From Paraburkholderia sp. LEh10 (lineage in GTDB: Bacteria; Pseudomonadota; Gammaproteobacteria; Burkholderiales; Burkholderiaceae), in assembly GCF_017814945.1 (NCBI RefSeq), contig NZ_JAGIPX010000044.1:1-64000 (forward strand): 64,000 nucleotides of DNA, in the 5' to 3' direction. The first letter of the stretch is position 1. Each line of letters opens with the position of its first letter. A program made the position numbers and the translations under genes. Below, piece by piece: positions 24,465-34,096 of the stretch. The notes beneath the pieces were generated by a model. The model was not told the DNA's origin, searched no databases, and was given only the letters and a program-made list of their open reading frames with translations.

Positions 24465-25760
24465 ATGCCATCCACTATTGGCACGCCGTCATACCGGCGT
24501 GCGTCGCTGCGCGCGCATTCGCTTGTCGCCGCGCTGATGCTCGCGAGCGTGGCCGCTTACGCTCAGGAAACACCCGTCACACTCGACGCCGCTCTTCAGG
24601 CCGCAACCGATCATTCCGCCGCGATGGGCGCGGCGCAGGCGTCGGTGCGCGCCAGTTCGGAAGCAGCGTTACGCGCCGGCCAGTTGCCCGATCCGACGCT
24701 CAAGGCGGGTGTCGACAATCTGCCCGTAACGGGGCAACAGAAATTCACCGTCGGCCAGGATTTCATGACGATGCGCCGTATCGGCATCGAGCAGGAATGG
24801 GTGTCGGGTGAAAAGCGGCGGCTGCGGTCCGAGCTGGCGAATGACGTCGTCGATCGAGAGCGGGCGGGATATCTTGCCCAGCTCGCGAACACGCGACAGC
24901 AGACGGCTACCGCATGGCTGAACGCGATCTACGCGAAGAAGACGGTCTTGCTGCAGCAGGAACTCGTCGACCACATGAGCCACGAACTGGACGCAACGAA
25001 AGCGTCGTATCGCGGAGCAAGGGCGACAGCCGCCGATGTCACGCAAGCGCAGGCCATGCTGGCACAGACGCAGGATCAGTTGCTCAAGGCCCGGCAAACA
25101 TTCCACACCTCACTTATCGGTCTGTCCCGGTGGACAGCGACGCCCGTCGCCGACGTCACCGGCGAGCCGCCTGCGCCGCAGTCCTATGTGTCGTCGCTGC
25201 CGCCCGAAGAGTTGCGTGAGGTGCAACCCGTACTCGTTGCAGCATCGCGGGACATCGCCGTCGCCGACGCCGATACGGCCGTTGCGAACAGCAACCGCAA
25301 CCCGAACTGGACATGGGAAGTCGCCTATCAGCAACGCGGTGGCGCGTACTCGAACATGGTGTCGATAGGCGTCAGCATTCCGTTGCCGATCAATCGCAAG
25401 AATCGCCAGGACCGTGATGCGAGCGAAAAATCGGAACTCGCCACGCGGGCCCGGCTGATGTACGAACACGCGCAACGTCAGGTGGAAGCGGACATTCGCA
25501 CGCAGTCCGCCACGCTCGATAGCGGCCGCGAACGCATCACCCATCTCTCCGACTCCCTGCTTCCGGCTGCGGGCCAGCGCGTGCAGCTTGCGACCGCCGC
25601 CTACAAGGCGGGCACCGGCTCGCTCGCCGATACCTTCGCCGCCCGCCGTGCGCAACTCGAGGCCGAACTTCAGGTGCTGGACCTGCAGCGCGAGGTGTCC
25701 CAGACATGGGCGCAGCTCGAGTATCAGGTGGTGCCGGCGTCGATGTCCGTGGGTCAGTAA
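24465..25760 (+). CDS. Outer-membrane efflux protein, CusC/CzcC type (TolC family)
   Basis: A 431-residue TolC-family outer-membrane channel. The start at 24465 (ATG) precedes a signal peptide ending around SVAAYAQ; an in-frame TTG lies 4 codons upstream. The mature protein has the two repeated coiled-coil/beta units of the family: first half with ALRAGQLPDPTL, second with long helices and PLPINRKNRQDRD, the segment just before the second beta pair. It would carry metal ions from the CusBA complex across the outer membrane. Followed 11 bases later by the CusB-type gene. Confidence 0.9.
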   Translation: MPSTIGTPSYRRASLRAHSLVAALMLASVAAYAQETPVTLDAALQAATDHSAAMGAAQASVRASSEAALRAGQLPDPTLKAGVDNLPVTGQQKFTVGQDFMTMRRIGIEQEWVSGEKRRLRSELANDVVDRERAGYLAQLANTRQQTATAWLNAIYAKKTVLLQQELVDHMSHELDATKASYRGARATAADVTQAQAMLAQTQDQLLKARQTFHTSLIGLSRWTATPVADVTGEPPAPQSYVSSLPPEELREVQPVLVAASRDIAVADADTAVANSNRNPNWTWEVAYQQRGGAYSNMVSIGVSIPLPINRKNRQDRDASEKSELATRARLMYEHAQRQVEADIRTQSATLDSGRERITHLSDSLLPAAGQRVQLATAAYKAGTGSLADTFAARRAQLEAELQVLDLQREVSQTWAQLEYQVVPASMSVGQ

Positions 25761-25771
25761 AGGAGACCAAC

Positions 25772-27301
25772 ATGCAAAAGAAACAACTGGCGCACGCGGC
25801 CCTGATGGTGTTCGCGGCGGCGGCGCTGCTCGCGGCCGGCTATGTCGCCGGCACGCATCGTTCGACGACTGACGGAGCAGGCGCCGCCGTCGCCAGCATG
25901 ACGTCCAGCGACAAGGCCGATCCGGCAACGGGTCGCAAGGTGCTGTACTGGCACGACCCGATGGTCCCTGCACAGCACTTCGACAAGCCGGGCAAATCGC
26001 CTTTCATGGACATGCAGCTCCAGCCCGTCTATGCGGATGAAGGCGGCGGTTCGACTGGCATCAGGATCGATCCGGGCCTCCAGCAGAGCCTCGGCATTCG
26101 CTACGCGACTGTGCGCCGGCAGGAAACGTCGGAAGGCTTCGATGCTGTCGGAACCACGCAGTTCGATGAATCGCAGGCGGACGTCGTTCAGACGCGCGTG
26201 ACGGGTTACATCGATCATCTCTACGCCAGTGCGCCGATGCAGCGGATCGCGAAGGGCGCGCCGGTTGCCTCGCTCTTCGTGCCTGACTGGCTTGCGCCGC
26301 AGGAAGAATACCTCGCGCTCAGGCGCGGCGGGATGGATGGCAGCCTGCTGGAGGCGTCGCGTGCTCGCATGCGTGCGCTGTCGATTCCCGATGGCGTCAT
26401 CGTGGCGCTCGAGCGGACCGGCAAGGCACAGACGCATATCGTGCTGACTTCTCCGCAGACGGGCGTCGTTAGCGAGTTGAATGTCCGGAGCGGCGCGATG
26501 GTAACGCCGGGGCAGACGCTCGCGAAGGTTGCAGGTCTGTCGAAGCTGTGGCTCATCGTCGAGATTCCCGAGGCGTTGGCGCTCAGCGTGCAGCCCGGCA
26601 TGACAGTCGATGCGACGTTTGCCGGCGACCCGACGCAGCGCTTCAACGGACAGATACGCGAAATCCTGCCCGGCATCAGTAGTACAAGCCGCACGCTCCA
26701 GGCGCGTCTGGAAATCGACAACGCCGCACTCAAACTGACGCCGGGCATGCTGATGCGCGTGCGCGTCGCTGGCAAGCAGGCGGTGTCGCGGCTGCTTGTG
26801 CCGTCCGAAGCGGTGATCTCGACGGGCAAGCGCTCCGTTGTCATCGTGAAGAACGGCGACGGTCGGCTGCAACCGGTGTCGGTCACGGTGGGCAACGACA
26901 TCGGCAACGAGACCGAGGTTCTCAGCGGATTGAAGGAAGGCGATTCGGTCGTCGCATCCGGCCAGTTCCTGATCGATTCCGAAGCCAGCCTGAAATCGGT
27001 TTTGCCGAGACTCGACAGTGGTACGGCATCGGGTAACGGTTCGGCGCAAGCAACCGCGCCCGCAGTGGCGCAGATATACGAGACAACCGGCAAGGTCGAA
27101 AAGGTAACGCCGAAAGACATCACGTTCTCGCATCAACCCGTTCCGGCGCTCGGCTGGCCTGCCATGACGATGGCGTTCGGCAAGCCCGCATCGGATGCAT
27201 TCGCGGACATCAAACCTGGCGAGACCGTGCATTTCGTTTTCAGGCAATCGGATGATGGCTACCAGTTGACGAAGGTCGAACCCGCTGGAGGTGCAAGATG
27301 A
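25772..27301 (+). CDS. cusB: CusB-type periplasmic adaptor with fused C-terminal CusF domain
   Basis: A 509-residue efflux RND adaptor. A signal or anchor segment at the N-terminus is followed by a heavy-metal-binding motif starting at Tyr59 (YWHDPM, then FMDMQLQPVY), the barrel-sandwich/hairpin adaptor core (about 100-430), and a C-terminal CusF-like copper chaperone domain. In the last, the Cu(I) ligands align with E. coli CusF: His454, Trp462, Met465, Met467. Fused CusB-CusF proteins are known from SilB of Cupriavidus. ATG at 25772 has AGGAG; its stop overlaps the CusA start by 4 bases. Confidence 0.93.
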   Translation: MQKKQLAHAALMVFAAAALLAAGYVAGTHRSTTDGAGAAVASMTSSDKADPATGRKVLYWHDPMVPAQHFDKPGKSPFMDMQLQPVYADEGGGSTGIRIDPGLQQSLGIRYATVRRQETSEGFDAVGTTQFDESQADVVQTRVTGYIDHLYASAPMQRIAKGAPVASLFVPDWLAPQEEYLALRRGGMDGSLLEASRARMRALSIPDGVIVALERTGKAQTHIVLTSPQTGVVSELNVRSGAMVTPGQTLAKVAGLSKLWLIVEIPEALALSVQPGMTVDATFAGDPTQRFNGQIREILPGISSTSRTLQARLEIDNAALKLTPGMLMRVRVAGKQAVSRLLVPSEAVISTGKRSVVIVKNGDGRLQPVSVTVGNDIGNETEVLSGLKEGDSVVASGQFLIDSEASLKSVLPRLDSGTASGNGSAQATAPAVAQIYETTGKVEKVTPKDITFSHQPVPALGWPAMTMAFGKPASDAFADIKPGETVHFVFRQSDDGYQLTKVEPAGGAR

Positions 27302-30300
27302 TTGCGCGCCTCATCCGCTGGTCGATACACAACCGGTTCCTCGTGTTGCTCGCGACCGTCCTTGTCACGGCGTGGGGCGTCTATTCGGTCACGCAAACGC
27401 CGCTCGATGCGTTGCCCGATCTGTCCGATACCCAGGTCATCATCAAGGCCTCGTATCCTGGCAAAGCGCCTCAGGTCATCGAGGACCAGGTGACCTATCC
27501 GCTCACCACGACGCTGCTTGGTGTGCCGGGCGCCAAAGCCATCCGTGCGTATTCAGCGTTCGGCGACGCGTTTGTCTACGTGCTGTTCGATGACAAAACC
27601 GACCAGTATTGGGCACGCTCGCGCGTGCTCGAATACCTGAACCAGGTGCAAAGCCGGCTGCCGCCGGGCGCCACGGTCTCACTGGGACCGGACGCGACGG
27701 GCGTGGGCTGGGTATACGAATACGCGCTCGTCGACCGCACAGCGCGGCACGATCTCGGCCAACTGCGTGCGTTGAACGACTGGTTCCTGAAGTTCGAACT
27801 GAAGTCGGTGCCGGATGTATCCGAGGTCGCGAGCATTGGCGGGATGGTGCGCCAGTACCAGGTCGTGCTCGATCCCGACAAGCTGCGCGCGTACGGCATC
27901 ACGCAGCAGATGGTGGCCGATGCGCTGGGCAAGTCCAATCAGGAATCGGGTGGCTCGGTGGTCGAACTCGCCGAATCCGAATACGTGGTCCGCTCGTCCG
28001 GTTATCTGCATTCAATGGATGACTTCCGCGACGTCGTGCTGCGCACCAACGATGCCGGTACACCCGTGCTGCTCGGCGATGTGGCGCGCATCCAGATCGG
28101 ACCCGAGACGCGCCGAGGCGTCGCGGAACTGAACGGTCAGGGCGAAGTGACAGGCGGCGTGATCGTCATGCGTTCGGGCAAGAACGCGTTGACGACCATC
28201 GAGGCCGTGAAGGCGAAACTGGCTGACCTGAAGCGCTCGCTGCCGCCGGGTGTCGAGGTGGTCACGACCTACGACCGCTCGCAACTCATCGACCGCGCGG
28301 TGGATAACCTCAGGGACAAGCTCATCGAGGAGTTCATTGTCGTCGCGCTGGTGTGCGCGGTTTTTCTGTTTCACCTGCGCAGCGCGTTCGTGGCGATTCT
28401 GTCGTTGCCGCTCGGCGTACTGGCCGCGTTCATCGTGATGCGCTATCAGGGCATCAATGCGAACCTGATGTCGCTCGGCGGCATCGCGATTGCCATCGGC
28501 GCGATGATCGACGCAGCCATCGTGATGATAGAGAACGCGCACAAGCATCTGGAGGCGTTCGAGCATGCGTTCCCCGACAAGCAACTGACGCCCGCGCAGC
28601 GCTGGCAGCTGATAGCCACGTCGGCCGCCGAGGTCGGGCCTGCACTGTTCTTCTCGTTGCTCATTATCACACTGTCGTTCATCCCGGTATTTTCGCTCGA
28701 AGGACAGGAGGGCAAACTCGTGTCGCCGCTGGCGTACACGAAGACGTACACGATTGCGGCTGCAGCGGGGCTGTCAGTGACGCTCGTGCCGGTGCTGATG
28801 GGCTATCTGATCCGTGGCCGCATTCCGCACGAGAACGCCAATCCCATCAACCGTGTGTTGATCCGGCTGTACAGGCCGCTGCTCGAAGCAACGCTTCGGC
28901 GTCCATGGGTTGCCATTGGTGTCGCAGTCATCGCGCTGGCTGCCACTATCGTCCCCGTTTCACGGTTAGGCGGCGAATTCCTGCCACCGCTCGATGAAGG
29001 CGATCTGCTGTACATGCCGACCGCGCTGCCGAGCATTTCGACCGAGAAAGCGAGCGAGTTGCTGCAACAGACCGACCGGCTCATCAAGACCGTGCCCGAA
29101 GTGGCGACCGTGTTCGGCAAGGCAGGGCGCGCCGACACCGCGACGGACCCGGCACCCGGTCTCGAGATGTTCGAGACGACGATCCAGTTCAAGCCGCGCA
29201 GCCTGTGGCGGCCCGGCATGACACCGGAAAAGCTGGTCGATGAACTCGACCGCACGGTGAAAGTACCCGGTCTATCGAACGTGTGGGTTCCGCCGATTCG
29301 CAATCGCATCGACATGCTGTCGACGGGTATCAAGACGCCCGTCGGGGTCAAGATTTCTGGCCCCGATCTGACGCAGATCGACAGGATCGCAACGCAGGTC
29401 GAAGCCGCGGTGAAGGGCGTGCCAAGTGTGACGTCCGCGCTCGCCGAGCGCTTGAATGGCGGGCGGTATATCGACGTCGATATCGACCGGCTGGCGGCCG
29501 CGCGCTATGGGCTGTCGGTGGCGGATATCCAGGCTGTCGTCTCGTCGGCGGTGGGCGGGGAAAACGTCGGCGAGGTGATCGCCGGGCGTGAGCGTTTTCC
29601 TATCAACATTCGCTATCCGCGCGAGGTCCGTGACTCGCTGGAGAAGTTGCGCCAGTTGCCCGTCGTCACGGAGCGTGGTGCGCAAGTCCAGCTTGGCGAT
29701 GTCGCGCATATCGCCATCAACGATGGCCCGCCGTCGATTCGCAGCGAGAATGCGCGGCTCTCCGGTTTCGTCTATGTCGATATTCGCAATACGGACCTGC
29801 AGTCGGCCGTGAAAGCGATGCAGCATGCCGTCGCGGAGAAAGTGACATTACCGCCGGGCTATTCGATTGCGTGGTCCGGACAGTTCGAGTATCTGGAGCG
29901 CGCGGCAGCGAAACTGCGCACGGTGATACCCGTGACGCTCGTCGTCATCTTCGTGCTTCTGTTCCTCACCTTCAGTTCGGCAGCCGATGCATTGCTGTTG
30001 ATGTCGACGGTGCCATTCGCGCTGGTCGGCGGCTTCTGGCTGATCTGGATTCTGGGGCATGCCGTATCGGTCGCGACGTCTGTCGGGTTTATTGCGCTCG
30101 CTGGCGTCGCGGCGGAGTTCGGCGTCGTGATGCTGCTCTATTTGAAGGGCGCGCTCAATCGCCGCCTTGAAAATGGCGAACCGTTCACCGAGGCCTTGCT
30201 GCTCGATGCCATTCGCGAAGGCGCGGTGCTGCGGGTGCGGCCAAAGGCAATGACGGTGGCAGTGGTGCTCGCGGGCCTCATCCCCATCATGATCGGACAC

Positions 30301-30507
30301 GGCGCCGGCTCCGAGGTCATGCAGCGCATCGCTGCGCCGATGGTCGGCGGCATGGTCACCGCGCCGCTTCTTTCGATGTTCGTCATCCCTGCCGCCTGGT
30401 TGCTGTTGCAGCGTCGCCACGCGCGACGTGCGAGCCACGAGCGGTTCCCCGAAGCAGTCCCTCACGGCACGAGCGTGCCCTTTACCGAAACTGGAGAAAC
30501 CCGATGA
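27298..30507 (+). CDS. cusA: CusA-type Cu(I)/Ag(I) RND efflux pump
   Basis: A 1069-residue heavy-metal RND transporter with twelve predicted membrane segments and two large periplasmic loops. The three methionines of the CusA copper-binding site are kept: Met573 (LLYMPTALP), Met624 (LEMFETT) and Met673 (RIDMLSTGI), at essentially the E. coli positions, which supports monovalent copper/silver rather than Zn/Co/Cd. It exports periplasmic or cytoplasmic metal through CusB and CusC using the proton gradient. Overlaps both neighbours by 4 bases. Confidence 0.96.
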   Translation: MIARLIRWSIHNRFLVLLATVLVTAWGVYSVTQTPLDALPDLSDTQVIIKASYPGKAPQVIEDQVTYPLTTTLLGVPGAKAIRAYSAFGDAFVYVLFDDKTDQYWARSRVLEYLNQVQSRLPPGATVSLGPDATGVGWVYEYALVDRTARHDLGQLRALNDWFLKFELKSVPDVSEVASIGGMVRQYQVVLDPDKLRAYGITQQMVADALGKSNQESGGSVVELAESEYVVRSSGYLHSMDDFRDVVLRTNDAGTPVLLGDVARIQIGPETRRGVAELNGQGEVTGGVIVMRSGKNALTTIEAVKAKLADLKRSLPPGVEVVTTYDRSQLIDRAVDNLRDKLIEEFIVVALVCAVFLFHLRSAFVAILSLPLGVLAAFIVMRYQGINANLMSLGGIAIAIGAMIDAAIVMIENAHKHLEAFEHAFPDKQLTPAQRWQLIATSAAEVGPALFFSLLIITLSFIPVFSLEGQEGKLVSPLAYTKTYTIAAAAGLSVTLVPVLMGYLIRGRIPHENANPINRVLIRLYRPLLEATLRRPWVAIGVAVIALAATIVPVSRLGGEFLPPLDEGDLLYMPTALPSISTEKASELLQQTDRLIKTVPEVATVFGKAGRADTATDPAPGLEMFETTIQFKPRSLWRPGMTPEKLVDELDRTVKVPGLSNVWVPPIRNRIDMLSTGIKTPVGVKISGPDLTQIDRIATQVEAAVKGVPSVTSALAERLNGGRYIDVDIDRLAAARYGLSVADIQAVVSSAVGGENVGEVIAGRERFPINIRYPREVRDSLEKLRQLPVVTERGAQVQLGDVAHIAINDGPPSIRSENARLSGFVYVDIRNTDLQSAVKAMQHAVAEKVTLPPGYSIAWSGQFEYLERAAAKLRTVIPVTLVVIFVLLFLTFSSAADALLLMSTVPFALVGGFWLIWILGHAVSVATSVGFIALAGVAAEFGVVMLLYLKGALNRRLENGEPFTEALLLDAIREGAVLRVRPKAMTVAVVLAGLIPIMIGHGAGSEVMQRIAAPMVGGMVTAPLLSMFVIPAAWLLLQRRHARRASHERFPEAVPHGTSVPFTETGETR

Positions 30508-30854
30508 AGAAATGGATTGTTGCGTCTGCTGCGCTGGCAGCTGTGATGGCTGGACCCGCATTCGCCGGCGACGATATGGCGGGCATGAACATGTCGATGA
30601 AGCCTTCCGCGGCGAAGGTATCGTCGAACGCGGCGCTAACCGAAGCGGAAGTCAAAAAGGTCGACACAGAGACGGGCATGGTCACGTTGAAACACGGCGC
30701 GCTCGACAACGTCGGCATGCCGCCGATGACGATGGCTTTCAAGGCAAAGGATGCCGCGATGGTCAAGCAGGTTCATGAGGGGGACAAGGTCAAGGTCCGC
30801 GTCGAGAACGTCGATGGTGCATTGACTATCGTTACGTTGAAGAAGCAGCCTTGA
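30504..30854 (+). CDS. cusF: CusF-type periplasmic copper chaperone
   Basis: A 116-residue periplasmic protein: signal peptide to about AFA (residue 21), a Met-rich linker (MAGMNMSM), then a CusF OB-fold. Copper ligands visible are His64, Met75 and Met77; the position of the capping Trp of E. coli CusF (Trp44) is occupied by Met72 here. The second, fused CusF domain of CusB keeps the Trp. It would hand Cu(I) to CusB. Its ATG overlaps the CusA stop. Confidence 0.9.
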   Translation: MKKWIVASAALAAVMAGPAFAGDDMAGMNMSMKPSAAKVSSNAALTEAEVKKVDTETGMVTLKHGALDNVGMPPMTMAFKAKDAAMVKQVHEGDKVKVRVENVDGALTIVTLKKQP

Positions 30855-31274
30855 GTCGGTAGTTCTTCGGCGCTGACGGGTTCACCGGGTGCAGCGACTG
30901 TGCATGGTGGACCCGTGAGACACGAGACTGCGGGTTGCATGAGCGACTCGAACGGCCGCTTTATTGCCGATGCCAGACTTACCGACGAAGAGGCTGGAAG
31001 ACCGAGAAGGGTCGGGAGTACCCACTGCCGACTGGCCGCTTTCGGGCCGCTGAATTCAAGTGACCGCTTTCGAGCGATGAGTTCGAGGAGCAGACTGACG
31101 CAGCCCGTTAAGGTTTATTCGATGCCTGCCATCGGCCGCAGGAATGTGCATGCCGCCGCGCATGTCGGCAGGCGTCGAATAAACCTTAACGATCGCTGCC
31201 TGAGGCGCGTGTATAAGGTCGGCACCACAGGATTTACCTTGTCCTCAATCCCGATTCATGCATCGACGCATCGC
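30855..31274. other. Intergenic region with long inverted repeat
   Basis: About 420 bases between cusF and the convergent PEBP gene. No gene supported. It contains the inverted repeat at 31107-31190. Confidence 0.45.
31107..31190. repeat. Long inverted repeat, 24-bp arms
   Basis: The left arm (31107-31130) begins GTTAAGGTTTATTCGA and continues TGCCTGCC; the right arm (31167-31190) is GGCAGGCG then TCGAATAAACCTTAAC. 23 of 24 positions pair, around a 36-base loop rich in GCATG. There is no T-tract and no target-site duplication visible. It could be a terminator-like structure, a recombination site or a small palindromic element. Confidence 0.85.
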
Positions 31275-31748
31275 TCATCGCTTCTGATAGGTGCCGATTA
31301 GTTCCGCGTGCGCTAGTACGTGCCCCTGCATGGCCTTTTCGAGCGCCACCTTGCTGGGCCTTTTCAAATCGGGCAGTACAGTGTCGAGCGCATACAGCTT
31401 GTGGAAATAACGGTGGCGTCCCACGGGCGGGCACGGGCCGCCGTAACCGGCACGCTTGAAGTCATTGATGCCTTCGCGCGTACCGCTCGGCAAAGCCTGC
31501 GCAGCAGCGCCATCGGGCAGTTGAGTTGCCGTCGGCGGGATGTTGTAGAGCACCCAATGTACCCAGGTTATTTTCGGCGCGGCCGGGTCCGGCGCGTCAG
31601 GGTCGTCGACGATCAGCGCCAGGCTTTTTGTGTTCGCGGGCACGCCAGACCACTCGAGCGGCGGCGATACATCGGCGCCCTGACAGGTATGCTGCGTGGG
31701 AATCTCGCCGTTCTGCCGGAAGGCTTGCGACGTTAGCGTCAGGGTCAT
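31275..31748 (-). CDS. YbhB/YbcL-family PEBP protein
   Basis: A 157-residue phosphatidylethanolamine-binding-like (Raf kinase inhibitor-like) protein. Conserved ligand-pocket segments are visible: DDPDAPDP at residues 48-55, VHWVLYNIP at 63-71, then GINDFKRAGYGGPCPP and HRYFHKLYALD. ATG at 31748 has GGAG at 6-base spacing and gives the usual bacterial start MTLTLTS. The frame stays open for another 50 codons to an ATG at 31898; that extension has a hydrophobic stretch ending VVAQES and could be a signal peptide, so a secreted form is possible. Function in bacteria is unclear. Confidence 0.88.
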   Translation of the reverse strand: MTLTLTSQAFRQNGEIPTQHTCQGADVSPPLEWSGVPANTKSLALIVDDPDAPDPAAPKITWVHWVLYNIPPTATQLPDGAAAQALPSGTREGINDFKRAGYGGPCPPVGRHRYFHKLYALDTVLPDLKRPSKVALEKAMQGHVLAHAELIGTYQKR

Positions 31749-32900
31749 CGTGCTCTCCTGGGCAACAACAATGGATGGCTGTCCCGGTGGGAAGATCAGC
31801 AAGGTGAGCGAGAGTGCCGGCAAGGAACGCGGGACCCATGCCCAGGCCGCTTTTGCAAAGCGCTTAAGGTGGGTGTCGGACACGTTGAAGTCACTCATCG
31901 TTACGTACTCTGCTCATCACGGCGGCCGGTGATTGGTGCGCGCCCTGCGCGAGTCGCGGCGGAAATCGAAGCGCGGCTCATCGTCACATAAGTGCCGCCC
32001 GATCAGAGATGGCTGTCGTTGATAAGGATCGCGCGCGGGTCGCGGAAGTGCGACAAGCAAGAGAACCACTGCCGATGATTGCAAGTTCCGACATATCGCA
32101 CGAGGCCCCGCCCATGGCAGCCTCCTTTTTCAGGTCGCGACCATGCTTATATTGTAGGTCAAGGGGTACGAAGTGGCGTGCGGTGCAAGCGCGCCGCCGC
32201 GCGGAGCGTTGGCGTCCCAAGTCGACCCTCAAGACACATTCTCGTTCGCCGATGGCCGCCGTTCACGCTCTGCCTATCCGGCTCCCTCAGATCATCACTG
32301 TCCCATTGATCGTATCCTAACGAGTCTTCGCCGATGATCATCGCAAAGATTCGCTGTGACGCGCTCACTGTCGAGGAAACTCTCATGGCTGTCGGCCGGG
32401 GATTCTTTCTCGGCTCAGTGGGACGGCCTCACCATTTCTACATTCGTGAAATAGTTGGCACGGTCGTTTCGCCTCAAGTAAATGTTCGATTCCCCACATA
32501 TTGATTGGTTTGAGTTCGTATGCATTTCGTAAGTTGTCTATTCTGTTGATCGTCAAGTCAAAAAAGCAAATGGCTCTCTCATCAGGAGCAAAGAATGAAG
32601 GCGGAACGCGCGCCCAACTTCTGGAATTGAAAACAATTAGGTGTGTTGACAACATGAGTTACCCCATGTCTGTCGATATGCGATCAGATTGCGCGTGCGT
32701 CGTAACGAGCCGGGACGCTGAATTCGTTTTTCGTCATAGCTCTGACGCACTAAAGAGTCGGAAAACGCGAAGAACCCGGCCACCAACGCTGGTGCCGTTC
32801 AATGCCGTCGCTGAAATCCAATTAAGGACCCTGGCAGCCAGACCGGCATGGTCGTGTCCGGGAGGTTGCGTCGTACCGTTAATCGACGTGCGAGACACTC
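31749..32900. other. Gene-poor region
   Basis: About 1.15 kb with no supported gene apart from the possible N-terminal extension of the PEBP protein (to 31898). The section 32480-32660 is richer in A/T than its surroundings. It holds an 11-codon frame (32595-32630, MKAERAPNFWN) with a good AGGAG site, which may be chance. The right end should contain the methyltransferase promoter. Confidence 0.4.
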
Positions 32901-33680
32901 ATGTCTGACTATGCATTGGATAACTCCTGGAAGCATGCCAATCGCCGTCTGGCGCTGCTGGAGCAAATGCTCGACCCGATGACCCAGCGTCGTATCAATA
33001 TGCTCGGAGTCGGTCATGGGGCGCGTTGCCTCGAGGTTGCGGCTGGAAGCGGCTCGATCGCGAAATGGCTTTGCGAGCAAGTGGGGCAGACCGGCAGCGT
33101 AGTGGCAACCGATATCAACACCACATTACTCGATCAGATCCGTCTTCCGAACCTTGAAGTCCAGCAACATGACATCCTCAAGTCTGAGCTTCCAAGTTCG
33201 GCATTCGATTTCATCCACGCGCGATGGATACTCCACCATCTGCGCGAACCCGAACGCGCGATTCGCCGGATGATCGACGCACTTCGCCCTTCCGGGTGGC
33301 TATTATTGGAGGAAGTCGACTTTTTCCCAGTGCATGCGTCATCGTCCGCCGTGTTCCGCGAATTCATGGTGGCCCTCGTCAACACGGTTGTGAAAGCGTC
33401 TGGTCGAGACTGCTTCTGGGCCCGCATCCTTCCCGAGACCGTGGCGGCCATGGGACTCGCGCAGGTTGGCGGCGAGGGAGAGTTTCCCGTGATCCAGGGC
33501 GGTTCGCCGGCAGCGGAATTCTTCGAGCTGACTGCCGTGCAGATGCGCGATCAAATGCTCGCGGCGTCCGCACTGCCTCTGCCCCGGCTCGAACAGGCGC
33601 TACAACTCCTGAAATCGCCTGATCTTTGGGCCTTCGGCGGCGGGAATATTGCCGTGTGGGGCCGGCGAAGCGCCGCTTGA
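32901..33680 (+). CDS. Class I SAM-dependent methyltransferase
   Basis: A 259-residue Rossmann-fold methyltransferase (Methyltransf_11/25-like). Motif I LEVAAGSGS is at residues 44-52, the acidic strand end ATDIN follows about 20 residues later, motif III-like DFIHARWILHHL at about 103-114, and LRPSGWLLLEEVD follows. C-terminal half is helical with no added domain. Acceptor unknown. ATG at 32901 has no strong Shine-Dalgarno. It stands alone, with no clear operon partners. Confidence 0.85.
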   Translation: MSDYALDNSWKHANRRLALLEQMLDPMTQRRINMLGVGHGARCLEVAAGSGSIAKWLCEQVGQTGSVVATDINTTLLDQIRLPNLEVQQHDILKSELPSSAFDFIHARWILHHLREPERAIRRMIDALRPSGWLLLEEVDFFPVHASSSAVFREFMVALVNTVVKASGRDCFWARILPETVAAMGLAQVGGEGEFPVIQGGSPAAEFFELTAVQMRDQMLAASALPLPRLEQALQLLKSPDLWAFGGGNIAVWGRRSAA

Positions 33681-33835
33681 CCCTCTGTGACGAGGGCGCA
33701 CAACGGTCAGTCGATGGCCAGCCAGAGTCGAATGACCCTTCGTGGCCGCACTGGGGCATTCTCCGATCTCGTTGCGAACTCCAGACAACGTCGTCAGAAG
33801 CCGCCCCAAACACATTGCAGCAAATCACCGACAGA

Positions 33836-34096
33836 CTAGGGATCGTTAACTGCGTTGATGATGTCAGTGAGAAACCAAGGCAGGATCAATTGCGTATCGG
33901 AATAGCTGACACCAACGCTGAGCATCGGTGGCTTTGACGTGGAGTCGCCGCGCGTCGCACCGTGGTTGGCACGCGGGAGGTATGCATTCGAGTCGGCCGG
34001 AATTTGCTGGGCAATCTGGTTATTAGCGGGCGGCCATGTCGAGGCGCAGCCGGCAGTGAGTACGACGAGGGCAATTACGGAACAAAAGGGCTTCAT
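33836..34096 (-). CDS. Small putative lipoprotein
   Basis: An 86-residue protein with a lipoprotein signal: hydrophobic run then lipobox LTAGC at residues 13-17, which would be cleaved and acylated at Cys17. The mature part (STWPPANNQIAQQIP onward) has no recognised domain. ATG at 34096 has GGAG upstream; an in-frame ATG at 34141 would destroy the signal peptide arrangement. Isolated and convergent with the methyltransferase gene. Confidence 0.55.
   Translation of the reverse strand: MKPFCSVIALVVLTAGCASTWPPANNQIAQQIPADSNAYLPRANHGATRGDSTSKPPMLSVGVSYSDTQLILPWFLTDIINAVNDP

Noticed and set aside
31107..31190. Long inverted repeat as the cusF intrinsic terminator
   Set aside because: The 36-base loop, lack of a T-tract and 250-base distance from cusF make this unlikely, although not excluded.
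31984..32232. Small minus-strand frame of 82 codons
   Set aside because: No ribosome site, no recognisable domain and unlikely composition.
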